A stretch of 64,000 nt of DNA from WQUF01 sp031549525 (GTDB lineage: Bacteria; Bacillota; Clostridia; Clostridiales; Clostridiaceae). Below the pieces are notes generated by a model. The model had not been told where the DNA came from, searched no databases, and worked only from the letters and a program-made list of their open reading frames with translations. Position numbers and translations under genes: made by a program. This document shows, one piece after another, positions 34,546-43,029 of this stretch. The stretch covers positions 27,656 through 91,655 of the forward strand of contig JAVBPQ010000060.1 of NCBI GenBank assembly GCA_031549525.1, written 5' to 3'. How positions within the stretch are numbered: the stretch's first letter is position 1; each line of letters opens with the position of its first letter.

Positions 34546-35463
34546 TTAGATTATTTTTGACAGTTCTACAGCAACTTCTGCCGCAAGTTTTGCATTGTTT
34601 AATACCAATTGGATATTTGCATCTAGGCTTTTATTTTCAGTTATATCCTTAATTTGTGACAATAAAAAGGGAGTAGTTTCTTTTCCCTTTATATTTTTTT
34701 CTTTAGAAAGTTTCAAAGCTTTTTCAATGGAAGAGTTTATTTTATCATAGTCCATGGAATATTCTTCAGGAATTGGATTTGCAATGACTACTCCTCCGTT
34801 TAATCCTAAACCCCATTTCACCTTTAACATCTTTGCAATTTCAAGGGGAGATTTTGCTTCATAATCTAGGTTAAATCCGCTTTTTCTTGTATAAAAAGCA
34901 GGTAATTCTTTGGTTTTATATCCTATAACAGGAACACCTAAAGTTTCTAAATATTCTAAAGTAAGCCCTAAATCTAATATGGATTTTGCTCCTGCACATA
35001 TCACTGCTACATCTGTTTTAGAGAGTTCATTTAAATCATTTGATATATCAAATGATTTTTCAGCTTCCCTATGAACGCCTCCAATTCCACCTGTTGCAAA
35101 GAGCTTTATTTTAGCAAGACTTGCAATTCTCATAGTAGATGATACAGTAGTTGCTCCATTTAAATTGTTTGCTACAACAAATGGAATGTCCCTTATAGAA
35201 ACCTTTAAAATATCTTTAGACTTTCCTAAAAATTCAATCTCTTCATAGCTTAAACCCACTTTTAGCTTTCCGTTTATGATTGCTATAGTAGCAGGGGTTG
35301 CGCCATTATCTTTTACTACTTTCTCAAGCCTTAAAGCTGTTTGAACATTTTCAGGATATGGCATACCATGAGATATTATTGTAGATTCAAGGGCTACCAC
35401 TGGTTTGTTGTTTTTTATGGCAAAATTAACCTCCTCTTTAATATTCAAATAATCTATTATCAT
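34546..35463 (-). CDS. psuG: Pseudouridine-5'-phosphate glycosidase
   Basis: Splits pseudouridine 5'-phosphate into uracil and ribose 5-phosphate. 305 residues with ALESTIISHGMPYPENV near the N-terminus, FATGGIGGVHR, and ICAGAKSILDLGLTLEYLE, all strongly conserved in PsuG. Its ATG overlaps the psuK stop by four bases, the usual catabolic pairing. Confidence 0.94.
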   Translation of the reverse strand: MIIDYLNIKEEVNFAIKNNKPVVALESTIISHGMPYPENVQTALRLEKVVKDNGATPATIAIINGKLKVGLSYEEIEFLGKSKDILKVSIRDIPFVVANNLNGATTVSSTMRIASLAKIKLFATGGIGGVHREAEKSFDISNDLNELSKTDVAVICAGAKSILDLGLTLEYLETLGVPVIGYKTKELPAFYTRKSGFNLDYEAKSPLEIAKMLKVKWGLGLNGGVVIANPIPEEYSMDYDKINSSIEKALKLSKEKNIKGKETTPFLLSQIKDITENKSLDANIQLVLNNAKLAAEVAVELSKII

Positions 35464-36404
35464 ATATTTTTATTTTCCTCCAATATCTTGATCTTATCTT
35501 TTATTTTTGAAACTGATAACATAGGATTTATAGTATCTTCATGCGATAAAGCAAGAAGTGATGATGCAGTTGCAAATTTTGCAGTGTAATTTATGTCAAA
35601 ATTATTTACATAACCATATACCAAAGCTGCTACAAAGGCATCGCCAGCTCCTGTTACATTTACTATATTTGTATATGTTTTTTTAATAAATCCATTTGAG
35701 CTTCCATTGCTATAAAATAATCCATCTTCACCAAGGGTTATAAAGATTCTCTTAATACCTTTATTTAAAAAGTATTCTTCAATCCTTTTTATATCATCTT
35801 TGTCTTTAATCTCTATACCAGTTAATATCTCGCATTCCAATTTATTTGGTTTTATAGTGTGAAACCTGCCTATTATATCTTTTACTTTAGTAGCTTTTTT
35901 TGTTGAGACTGTGTCAAGAAAAAATACCATTTTAGAAAATTTTGATGTTATGTGGTCTAAAGCTTCAAAAGAGAGGTTTGTATCTAAAACAGTGAGTAAG
36001 GAATTTTCAATGACCTTACTTTTTTTGTCTATAAAATCTGTTGTAATATTTTCAAGTATATCCATATAAGAAATGGCAACAGCCATTTCGCCTGATTCAT
36101 TTAATATGGATAAGTAGGTAGAAGTAGGTTTGTCTTCTATTATCAATGAATGAGAAAAATCAATGCCTCCTAATTCTCCTTCCTTTAAAATTTTTTTTCC
36201 ATAAAGATCATCACCTATAGCAGTGATAAATTTTACATTTAAAGAAAGCCTCGATAGATTATCTGCAATATTTCGCCCAACTCCTCCTAAAGATGTCTTT
36301 ATAACTCCAGGGTTTGAATCAGAAAATTTTAATTTTTCATAAGGAAAACCTTGAATGTCTATAGTTGCACCACCAACTACAAGTATATATTTATCATCAA
36401 ACAT
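35460..36404 (-). CDS. psuK: Pseudouridine kinase (PfkB family)
   Basis: Phosphorylates pseudouridine for PsuG. 314 residues with the PfkB signatures SLGGVGRNIADNLSRL near the N-terminus and NVTGAGDAFVAALVYGY with the catalytic Asp. First gene of a minus-strand operon psuK-psuG-(TIM barrel). Assignment to pseudouridine rather than another nucleoside rests on the overlap with psuG. Confidence 0.9.
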   Translation of the reverse strand: MFDDKYILVVGGATIDIQGFPYEKLKFSDSNPGVIKTSLGGVGRNIADNLSRLSLNVKFITAIGDDLYGKKILKEGELGGIDFSHSLIIEDKPTSTYLSILNESGEMAVAISYMDILENITTDFIDKKSKVIENSLLTVLDTNLSFEALDHITSKFSKMVFFLDTVSTKKATKVKDIIGRFHTIKPNKLECEILTGIEIKDKDDIKRIEEYFLNKGIKRIFITLGEDGLFYSNGSSNGFIKKTYTNIVNVTGAGDAFVAALVYGYVNNFDINYTAKFATASSLLALSHEDTINPMLSVSKIKDKIKILEENKNI

Positions 36405-36446
36405 AGAACTCCCCTTAATCAGTATAACTGTGCTAAAACTGTATTA

Positions 36447-36475
36447 ATTATATCATTAGTTTTCTTAAGAATCAA
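36447..36475 (-). promoter_or_regulatory. Sigma-A promoter of psuK-psuG
   Basis: On the minus strand TTGATT, exactly 17 bases, then perfect TATAAT; about 45 bases upstream of psuK. Confidence 0.7.
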
Positions 36476-36550
36476 AATAACCCATTAACTTTTTAGGAAT
36501 TATAGGATAAAATGTTTATAGATTGTTTGAATGAAAGGAATGTGATAATT

Positions 36551-37027
36551 ATGGATTTTACAAAGGATATGTCCGTTGCAATGAAATACCTTACTACATC
36601 TGGAGCTTTTTTGTCTTCTAAAAGTGAAGATGGGGTAAATACAATGACCATTGCTTGGGGATTCATTGGATTTATGGTGAATAAACCATATTTTATTGCT
36701 CTTGTTAGACCTCAAAGATATACTAAGAAGATTTTAGATAAATCAAAAAGTTTTACTGTCAGCGTACCTTACGATAAATTAAAAGAAGAATTGAACATAT
36801 GCGGTGTAAAATCAGGTGCTGATTTTGATAAAAGCAAGGTTGTGAAATTTTTAGATGCTAAATCTGTAGATAGCGTAATAGTTGATGGATGCGATATTTA
36901 TTATGAATGTGTTATAAGAATGGTAGATAAATTAGAAGGGGAGCAATTACCAGAAGATATTAAAGGCAAATTCTATAAAAATGATTATCATTATCTATAT
37001 TTTGGAGAAATAGTTGATTGTTATTAA
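36551..37027 (+). CDS. Flavin reductase-like FMN-binding protein
   Basis: 158 residues of the FMN-binding split-barrel family: TTSGAFLSSK, NTMTIAWGFIGFMVNKPYF and FTVSVPY are the usual pattern of small clostridial flavoredoxin-like proteins. Start taken at the ATG at 36551 (MDFTKDMSVAMKYL), which aligns with family N-termini; the in-frame ATG at 36512 would add 13 residues. Redox partner unknown. Confidence 0.82.
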   Translation: MDFTKDMSVAMKYLTTSGAFLSSKSEDGVNTMTIAWGFIGFMVNKPYFIALVRPQRYTKKILDKSKSFTVSVPYDKLKEELNICGVKSGADFDKSKVVKFLDAKSVDSVIVDGCDIYYECVIRMVDKLEGEQLPEDIKGKFYKNDYHYLYFGEIVDCY

Positions 37028-37041
37028 AATTTATTAAATTA

Positions 37042-37074
37042 AGGGCTGCTTTAAAACTAATCTAAAGCAGCCCT
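37042..37074. terminator. Bidirectional terminator
   Basis: AGGGCTGCTTTA / TAAAGCAGCCCT, perfect 12-bp stem, between the convergent flavin reductase-like and hsp20 genes. Confidence 0.85.
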
Positions 37075-37081
37075 TTATATA

Positions 37082-37528
37082 TTATTCTATGTTGATATCT
37101 ATAGGGTGAATCTTGTTATCTTGTTTTTTAACAGTTATGGTCAATACACCATTATCAAGTTTTGCCTTGATATCGTCAGGTTTAGCATCTGATAGGTACA
37201 TGGACCTAGACATTGATAAATAATGCCTTTCTCTGTGAATGTAGTTTTTGGTATCTTTATCAGCTTTTTCTTCTCTTTTTATAGAGATTGTAAGCCTCCC
37301 ATCAGTAAGGTTTAAACCAATCTCTTCTTTTTTAACACCAGGAACCTCAGCCTCAATTAAGTATTCATTGTCAGTTTCTTGAATGTCGACTTTAAAAGTA
37401 TCTTTTGTAAGACTTCGTCTTGACGGCAAGCTTCCACTAAAGAAGTCGTCTATCATGTCATAAAAGTCTTCAAAATCTGAATTTAATAAACTAGAATTTT
37501 TCCTGTTAAATGGAACTAATCCTTTCAT
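37082..37528 (-). CDS. Small heat-shock protein Hsp20 (Hsp18 type)
   Basis: 148-residue alpha-crystallin chaperone that holds unfolding proteins. The N-terminal arm MKGLVPFNRK is typical of clostridial Hsp18. The crystallin core runs ~40-140 with AEVPGVKKEEIGLNL and the final LDNGVLTITVKK. The ATG at 37528 is preceded by AAAGGAG; a TTG nine bases earlier is less likely. Expression is probably governed by HrcA through the CIRCE element upstream. Confidence 0.93.
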   Translation of the reverse strand: MKGLVPFNRKNSSLLNSDFEDFYDMIDDFFSGSLPSRRSLTKDTFKVDIQETDNEYLIEAEVPGVKKEEIGLNLTDGRLTISIKREEKADKDTKNYIHRERHYLSMSRSMYLSDAKPDDIKAKLDNGVLTITVKKQDNKIHPIDINIE

Positions 37529-37566
37529 ACATAACAACTCCTTTCCTTAATAATTATTTTTTGATA

Positions 37567-37593
37567 TTAGCACTCATTAACGGAGAGTGCTAA
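37567..37593. promoter_or_regulatory. CIRCE operator (HrcA binding site)
   Basis: TTAGCACTC (37567-37575), 9-base spacer, GAGTGCTAA (37585-37593): an exact match to the CIRCE consensus. It lies just downstream of the hsp20 promoter, in its 5' untranslated region. Confidence 0.95.
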
Positions 37594-37604
37594 TATATAC
37601 TTTT

Positions 37605-37632
37605 GTTATATCACAATAATTTTAAAAGTCAA
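37605..37632 (-). promoter_or_regulatory. Promoter of hsp20
   Basis: Minus strand TTGACT, 16-base spacer, TATAAC. Transcription would begin next to the CIRCE element. Confidence 0.6.
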
Positions 37633-37702
37633 TAGGTTATGAAAAAATTTTAATTGTTAAAACTTATACAATTAGAATAATATATTTGGATGATATTATA
37701 AA

Positions 37703-37714
37703 GCAAACGTTTGC
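37703..37714. promoter_or_regulatory. LacI-family operator candidate
   Basis: GCAAACGTTTGC is a perfect 12-bp palindrome with the central CG typical of LacI/GalR sites. It lies 10 bases upstream of the -35 box of the sugar/inositol operon. The LacI regulator encoded at 44128 is the likely binder. The flanks fit the CcpA cre consensus poorly. Confidence 0.65.
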
Positions 37715-37724
37715 GATTTTTTTA

Positions 37725-37753
37725 TTGACATGAAAAAGTCTTCAATCTATAAT
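37725..37753 (+). promoter_or_regulatory. Consensus sigma-A promoter of the ABC/iol operon
   Basis: TTGACA (37725-37730), 17 bases, TATAAT (37748-37753): perfect in both boxes and spacing, so the operon must be held down by repression when not needed. Confidence 0.9.
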
Positions 37754-37787
37754 AAACCTATAATTATTTATTTATGAGAGGGAAATA

Positions 37788-38570
37788 ATGATGAAAAAAT
37801 CTGCATGCATTGAAATGCTTTCTCCAAAAATTGATTTTTATGATAGGTTTAAGACTGCTAAAGAATCAGGCTTTAAATCAGTTGAATTTTGGACATGGCA
37901 AGAAAAGGATGTAATTAGAATTAAAAATATTTGTGAGGAGCTAGAACTTGAGATTTCTTCTATATCTGGTGATGAGAGTTATTCTCTCTGTGATCCAAAG
38001 CATTATGATAAGTATATGGAATTTGCGATTAAGTCCTTTGAAGTTGCAAAAAATTTAGGTGCAAAATGTTGTGTTATGCATTCTAATGCCCTTGGTGAAG
38101 GTGGAGTTGTAATCGATCACTATGATAATTTAAGTAGTGCGACTAAATATGCACAGGTTTACAAAGGTTTATCAAATCTTGTTCCCTATGCTGAAAAAGC
38201 AGGTGTAAGGATGGTTATTGAGCCATTAAATGCTTTTTTGGACCATAAGGGAAATTTTTTAGTCAATACATATGATGCAGTTGATATTATAAAAATTGTA
38301 AATTCCCCTTATTGCAAGGTGCTTTATGATATTTATCATATGCAGATAATGCACGGAAATATCATCGAAACTCTTCGTTCATGTATAGATTACATTGGAC
38401 ATATACATGTAGCAGATGTGCCTGGAAGGCATGAACCAGGAACTGGTGAAATAAATTATAGAGCAATTTTTGATGAGCTAAAAACGCTAAATTATACTGA
38501 TTATATAGGATATGAGCTTTCACCTAAGGATTTATATGAAGATGCTGTGAAAGCGATTATGGCTTTTTAA
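37788..38570 (+). CDS. Hydroxypyruvate isomerase-like TIM-barrel sugar isomerase/epimerase
   Basis: 260 residues of the xylose-isomerase-like barrel. IEPLNAFLDHKG, LYDIYHMQIMHGN, HIHVADVPGRHEPGTGEINY match hydroxypyruvate isomerase (Hyi) closely, with metal ligands Glu, Asp, His and Glu. It is the first gene of the ABC importer/iol operon, so its true substrate may be a ketose or an inosose (compare the IolI isomerase). Start follows GAGGG; ATG at 37788 or 37791. Confidence 0.78.
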   Translation: MMKKSACIEMLSPKIDFYDRFKTAKESGFKSVEFWTWQEKDVIRIKNICEELELEISSISGDESYSLCDPKHYDKYMEFAIKSFEVAKNLGAKCCVMHSNALGEGGVVIDHYDNLSSATKYAQVYKGLSNLVPYAEKAGVRMVIEPLNAFLDHKGNFLVNTYDAVDIIKIVNSPYCKVLYDIYHMQIMHGNIIETLRSCIDYIGHIHVADVPGRHEPGTGEINYRAIFDELKTLNYTDYIGYELSPKDLYEDAVKAIMAF

Positions 38571-38617
38571 ATTTAAGCTTTAATCGTTTAAACTAACTTA
38601 GTAAAGGGGGTGAGACT

Positions 38618-40150
38618 ATGGAAAATATCTTAGAAATGGTAAATATTGAAAAAGAATTTCCAGGTGTTAAAGCTTGTAAAAAGTGTAAGCTTGAGCTTAG
38701 AAAAGGTGAAGTTCATGTCCTCTTAGGGGAAAATGGCGCAGGTAAATCTACGCTTATGAAGATTTTAGTTGGAATAGAACAAAAGGATGCAGGGAAGATA
38801 ATTTACAGAGGAAAAGAAGTTAATTTTCAAAATTATAAACAGTCAGAGGAGAATGGTATTGGTATTATTTATCAGGAATTTAATTTAATACCTAAGCTTT
38901 CAGTTTGTGAAAACATTTTTATAGGTAAACAGCCTACAAAAAATGGGCTTGTAAGCTGGAAGAAGATGCAAGAGGAAGCAAAAAAAATCTTAGATTCTCT
39001 CCAGGTTAATATAGATGTTAATGCAAAGATCGAAGATTTAGGAGTTGCTCAGCAGCAAATGGTTGAAATAGCAAAGGTTCTATCCATTGATGCTAATATA
39101 ATTATTATGGACGAGCCTACATCTGCACTTACAGAAAAAGAGATAGATAAGCTCTTTGAAACCATTAAACGCTTAAAGGAACAAGGAGTTTCTATTATCT
39201 ATATATCACATCGCATGGAGGAGATTGCTAAAATAGGAGATCGTGCAACTATCATGCGAGATGGAGAGTATATAGCTACAGTAGAGTTTGGGTCAGTTAC
39301 CATGGATGAGATCATAAATTTAATTGTTGGAAGAACCCTTAGTGAAAAATATCCAAAAGAAGAACATAAGCAAGGTAAACTTATTCTTAAAGCATCTCAT
39401 ATTAAATCAGGTTCCATGGTTAAAGATGTTTCTTTTGAAGTGTATGAGGGGGAGATTGTTGGATTTGCTGGACTTATGGGGGCAGGAAGGACTGAGACCA
39501 TGAGGGCAATTTTTGGAGCAGACATCATGGAAAAAGGAGAGGTTTTTATAGATGATAAGAAGGTCAATATAAGATCTCCAAAAGAAGCTATAGATAATGG
39601 CATTGGATTTTTAACTGAGGATAGAAAAAATCAAGGTTTAGTTTTAAATATGTCCGTAAAAGAGAATATCACTTTGACAAATTTAAAGGAACTTATAGAT
39701 AATGGCATATTTCTTAATTTAAAAAAAGAAGTTTCTATAGCAAAAAAACTCTCTGATGATTTAACTGTTAAAACACCAAGTGTGGAACAAAAAACGAAGA
39801 ACCTATCAGGTGGCAATCAGCAAAAAGTGGTCCTTGCAAAATGGATAAATAGGGACTGCCGCATTTTAATTTTTGATGAACCTACAAGAGGTATCGATGT
39901 TGGTGCTAAAAGTGAAATTTATAAATTGATGAATAAGCTTTGTAATAAAGGTATTGCAATCATTATGATTTCCTCTGAGCTTCCTGAAATCATGGGTATG
40001 AGTGATAGAATCTATGTAATGCACGAAGGCTTGATTACAGGTGAGGTTAAAAGTACTGAAGCTGATCAGAACAAACTTATGAAATATGCCATAAATGAAT
40101 TAAATGATTTTAAAAATAAATATGCTACAGAAAGAGAGGTTTCCCAATGA
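38618..40150 (+). CDS. Sugar/cyclitol ABC transporter ATPase (RbsA type, two ATPase domains)
   Basis: 510 residues with two nucleotide-binding domains. Domain 1 (~1-240): Walker A GENGAGKST, Walker B IIMDEPTSALT. Domain 2 (~255-500): GLMGAGRTE in place of a normal P-loop, signature LSGGNQQKVVLAKW and ILIFDEPTRGID. The degenerate second P-loop is normal for RbsA/MglA. Its stop overlaps the permease start. Substrate is inferred from the neighbouring iol genes. Confidence 0.9.
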   Translation: MENILEMVNIEKEFPGVKACKKCKLELRKGEVHVLLGENGAGKSTLMKILVGIEQKDAGKIIYRGKEVNFQNYKQSEENGIGIIYQEFNLIPKLSVCENIFIGKQPTKNGLVSWKKMQEEAKKILDSLQVNIDVNAKIEDLGVAQQQMVEIAKVLSIDANIIIMDEPTSALTEKEIDKLFETIKRLKEQGVSIIYISHRMEEIAKIGDRATIMRDGEYIATVEFGSVTMDEIINLIVGRTLSEKYPKEEHKQGKLILKASHIKSGSMVKDVSFEVYEGEIVGFAGLMGAGRTETMRAIFGADIMEKGEVFIDDKKVNIRSPKEAIDNGIGFLTEDRKNQGLVLNMSVKENITLTNLKELIDNGIFLNLKKEVSIAKKLSDDLTVKTPSVEQKTKNLSGGNQQKVVLAKWINRDCRILIFDEPTRGIDVGAKSEIYKLMNKLCNKGIAIIMISSELPEIMGMSDRIYVMHEGLITGEVKSTEADQNKLMKYAINELNDFKNKYATEREVSQ

Positions 40151-41082
40151 AAGGGTCATTTAAAATTCAAAAAGAACTGGGTACTCTTGCAGCACTATTA
40201 ATTATGTGTTTTATTCTTGCAATCATAAGCCCAACATTTAGGACATTCGATAATATCATAAATATTATGCTTCAGTCTTCCATCAATTCTATACTTGCAT
40301 TTGCAGTACTTCTTACCATAATTATTGGTGGAACGGATTTGTCTATAGGTTCTATTTTAGCCTTTGCTGGTATTTGCATGGCAATTGTAATAAGGGATTT
40401 TAAAATTCCTGTTATACTTGCAATGATATTTGCCATAGCAATAGGTGCAGCCATGGGATTTTTAAATGGGATCTTTGTTACAAGGTTAAAACTTGCTCCC
40501 TTTATGGCTACATTAGGTATGATGATGATTGGCCGTGGTCTTACGCTTGTTGTATCAGAAGGTAAACCAGTTTCAGGTATGCCTGAGGCTGTGAGATTTC
40601 TTGGGAAACAGAAGATATTTGATAGCATTCCTGTCCCTGTAATCATTACGTTTATTATGCTCTCAGTTACTTGGACGATTTTAAAGTATACAAGATTTGG
40701 CAGAACTCTTTATGCAATTGGTGGCAATGAGGAAGCTTCAAGGTTATCTGGCATTAATGTTAAAAAAATGAAGACTTTAGTTTTTGTATGGAGCGGTGCT
40801 CTATCTGGACTTGCTGGCATTATTTTAGCTGGTCGTTTAAATTCTGCACAAGCAGTAGCAGGTCAAGGTTATGAATTAGAGGCTATAGCTGCTGCAGTAA
40901 TTGGTGGGGCAAGCCTTTCAGGTGGAGAGGGGACAGCTTTTGGAGCATTTTTAGGGGCTTTAGTCATGGGGGTATTGAGAAATGGTTTAAACCTCATGTC
41001 TGTTTCTCAGTTTTGGCAGCAGGTTGTAATTGGTATTGTCCTTGTTGCAGCAGTGGCCTTAGATAATTTTAGGAAAAAATAA
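40147..41082 (+). CDS. Sugar/cyclitol ABC transporter permease (RbsC type)
   Basis: A 311-residue membrane protein with about ten helices of the RbsC/AraH family: IIGGTDLSIGSILAFAGI, AIGGNEEASRLSGINV and AAVIGGASLSGGEGT are its conserved loops. It works as a homodimer with the RbsA-type ATPase; their genes overlap by four bases. Confidence 0.92.
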   Translation: MKGSFKIQKELGTLAALLIMCFILAIISPTFRTFDNIINIMLQSSINSILAFAVLLTIIIGGTDLSIGSILAFAGICMAIVIRDFKIPVILAMIFAIAIGAAMGFLNGIFVTRLKLAPFMATLGMMMIGRGLTLVVSEGKPVSGMPEAVRFLGKQKIFDSIPVPVIITFIMLSVTWTILKYTRFGRTLYAIGGNEEASRLSGINVKKMKTLVFVWSGALSGLAGIILAGRLNSAQAVAGQGYELEAIAAAVIGGASLSGGEGTAFGAFLGALVMGVLRNGLNLMSVSQFWQQVVIGIVLVAAVALDNFRKK

Positions 41083-41111
41083 AAATTAAATAAAAGAAAG
41101 GAATAGAATTT

Positions 41112-43013
41112 ATGAAAAGAAAAAGAATAGCGATTTTAGGAATTTTAGGTTTAGCAGTTTCAATGCTTTCTGGATGTTCACCTACTACAGAGGGATCTTC
41201 ATCTACTACATCAGCACCTGCTTCAACGACTTCAGCTCAAGCTTCAACTACATCAGCACCTTCAACAACGTCAGCACCAGCTAGCGCAGAAAAGCGTATT
41301 GCAGTTGTATGTAAAGCTTTAGATTCTGAATTTTGGATGGATGTTAAAAAGGGAGCTGAGGATGCTGGTAAAGAACTTGGTGTAACTGTTTATGTAGCAG
41401 CACCTGATAAAGAATCAAACGTTGAAGGTCAGTTTAAGATCATAGAAGATTTAATTCAACAAAAGTATGACGCAATATGTGTTGCACCTTGTGATTCTAC
41501 AGGAGTAATTCCAATTATTGAAGATGCTAATACAAAAGGAATCAAAATTTTAACAGTAGATACTGATGCTGACACAGATAAAAAGCTTTCATTTGTAGGA
41601 ACAGATAACAAGGCTGGCGGAAAGATGGCAGGAGAAGAGATGATAAAGCTTCTGTCAGGAAAAGATGGTGCAAAGGTTGCCATGATTACAGGTGTTCCAG
41701 GACAACAGACTATGAGAGATAGAGCAGATGGATTTAAAGAAGCTATTGAAGGATCAAAATTAGAATTAGTCGATGAGCAACCTGCAAACTCAGATCCAGG
41801 ACTTGCTATGACAGTTATGGAAAATATGCTCACAACTCACCCAGATCTTGACGGAGTATTTATTTTAAATGCTACAATGGCAGTTAGTTCATTAGAAGCT
41901 GTTGACAATGCAGGAAAAACAGATTTAAATATAATTGGTTTTGACTCATCAACAGATGCCCTTCAAGCTGTTAAAGATGAAAAAATTAAAGGTGTAGTAG
42001 CTCAAAGTCCTTATAATATGGGAAAATTTGCTGTTGAAAATGCATTTAAATCTCTAAATGGTGAAAATATATCAAATAGAATAGATACAGGAACTGATAT
42101 GATAACATCTGAAAATGTAGACAAATATTTAAGTGGAGGTACACCATCAACCAATACAGCAAATGGAAAGCGTGTTGCAGTTGTATGCAAGGCTTTAGAT
42201 TCTGAGTTTTGGATGGATGTTAAAAATGGTGCTGAAGAAGCTGGAAAAGCTCTTGGTGTTACTGTTTATGTAGCAGCTCCTGATAAGGAATCAAATGTTG
42301 AAGGACAGTTTAAGATAATAGAAGATTTGATTCAGCAAAAGTACGATGCAATATGCGTTGCACCTTGTGATTCTACAGGAGTAATTCCAATTATTGAAGA
42401 TGCTAATGCAGAAGGAATTAAAATTTTAACAGTGGACACAGATGCTGATACTGACCAAAAGCTTTCATTTGTAGGAACAGATAATAAAGCTGGCGGAAAG
42501 ATGGCAGGAGAAGAGATGATAAAGCTTCTATCAGGAAAAGATGGTGCAAAGGTTGCCATGATTACAGGTGTTCCAGGACAACAGACTATGAGAGATAGAG
42601 CAGATGGATTTAAAGAAGCTATTGAAGGATCAAACTTGGAATTAGTCGATGAACAACCTGCAAACTCAGATCCAGGACTTGCTATGACAGTTATGGAAAA
42701 TATGCTCACAACTCACCCAGACCTTGATGGAGTATTTATTTTAAATGCTACAATGGCAGTTAGTTCATTAGAAGCTGTTGACAACGCAGGAAAAACAGAT
42801 TTAAATATAATTGGTTTTGATTCATCAACAGATGCTCTTCAAGCTGTTAAAGATGGAAAAATTAAAGGCGTAGTAGCTCAAAGTCCATTTAATATGGGTA
42901 AATTTGCTGTTGAAAATGCTGTTAAAGCTTTAGGTGGGGAAAATATAAATAATAGAATTGATACAGGAACTGATATGATTACATCTGAAAATGTGTCAGA
43001 ATATATAAAATAA
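41112..43013 (+). CDS. Lipoprotein with two tandem sugar/cyclitol-binding domains
   Basis: 633 residues: a lipoprotein signal ending LSGC (Cys22), a Ser/Thr/Ala/Pro-rich linker (23-60), then two periplasmic-binding-protein type I domains at ~61-341 and ~353-633. Each begins R-I/V-AVVCKALDSEFWMDVK and repeats DTDADTD, GVPGQQTMRDRADGF and ATMAVSSLEA. The copies are offset by 292 residues and nearly identical. A normal family member is one domain of ~320-350 residues, so this is a recent in-frame duplication. It should feed the RbsAC-type transporter upstream. Confidence 0.93.
   Translation: MKRKRIAILGILGLAVSMLSGCSPTTEGSSSTTSAPASTTSAQASTTSAPSTTSAPASAEKRIAVVCKALDSEFWMDVKKGAEDAGKELGVTVYVAAPDKESNVEGQFKIIEDLIQQKYDAICVAPCDSTGVIPIIEDANTKGIKILTVDTDADTDKKLSFVGTDNKAGGKMAGEEMIKLLSGKDGAKVAMITGVPGQQTMRDRADGFKEAIEGSKLELVDEQPANSDPGLAMTVMENMLTTHPDLDGVFILNATMAVSSLEAVDNAGKTDLNIIGFDSSTDALQAVKDEKIKGVVAQSPYNMGKFAVENAFKSLNGENISNRIDTGTDMITSENVDKYLSGGTPSTNTANGKRVAVVCKALDSEFWMDVKNGAEEAGKALGVTVYVAAPDKESNVEGQFKIIEDLIQQKYDAICVAPCDSTGVIPIIEDANAEGIKILTVDTDADTDQKLSFVGTDNKAGGKMAGEEMIKLLSGKDGAKVAMITGVPGQQTMRDRADGFKEAIEGSNLELVDEQPANSDPGLAMTVMENMLTTHPDLDGVFILNATMAVSSLEAVDNAGKTDLNIIGFDSSTDALQAVKDGKIKGVVAQSPFNMGKFAVENAVKALGGENINNRIDTGTDMITSENVSEYIK
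41292..43010 (+). repeat. 876-bp in-frame tandem duplication within the binding-protein gene
   Basis: Copy 1 starts at 41292 and copy 2 at 42168, joined by a short linker-coding segment at ~42135-42167. Long stretches are identical at the DNA level (for example around 41590-41760 versus 42466-42636), with scattered silent and a few coding differences. The high identity indicates a recent event or gene conversion. Confidence 0.92.
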
Positions 43014-43029
43014 CAAAGGAGATTTAAAA

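Noticed and set aside
37703..37714. Catabolite-responsive (cre) site for CcpA
   Set aside because: The central CG and outer arms fit a LacI-type site, but several conserved cre positions differ; a local LacI regulator is a better explanation.
41456..42709. Two long minus-strand frames of equal length opposite the binding-protein gene
   Set aside because: They are spaced 876 bases apart and are simply the antisense shadow of the duplicated domain; no ribosome binding sites.
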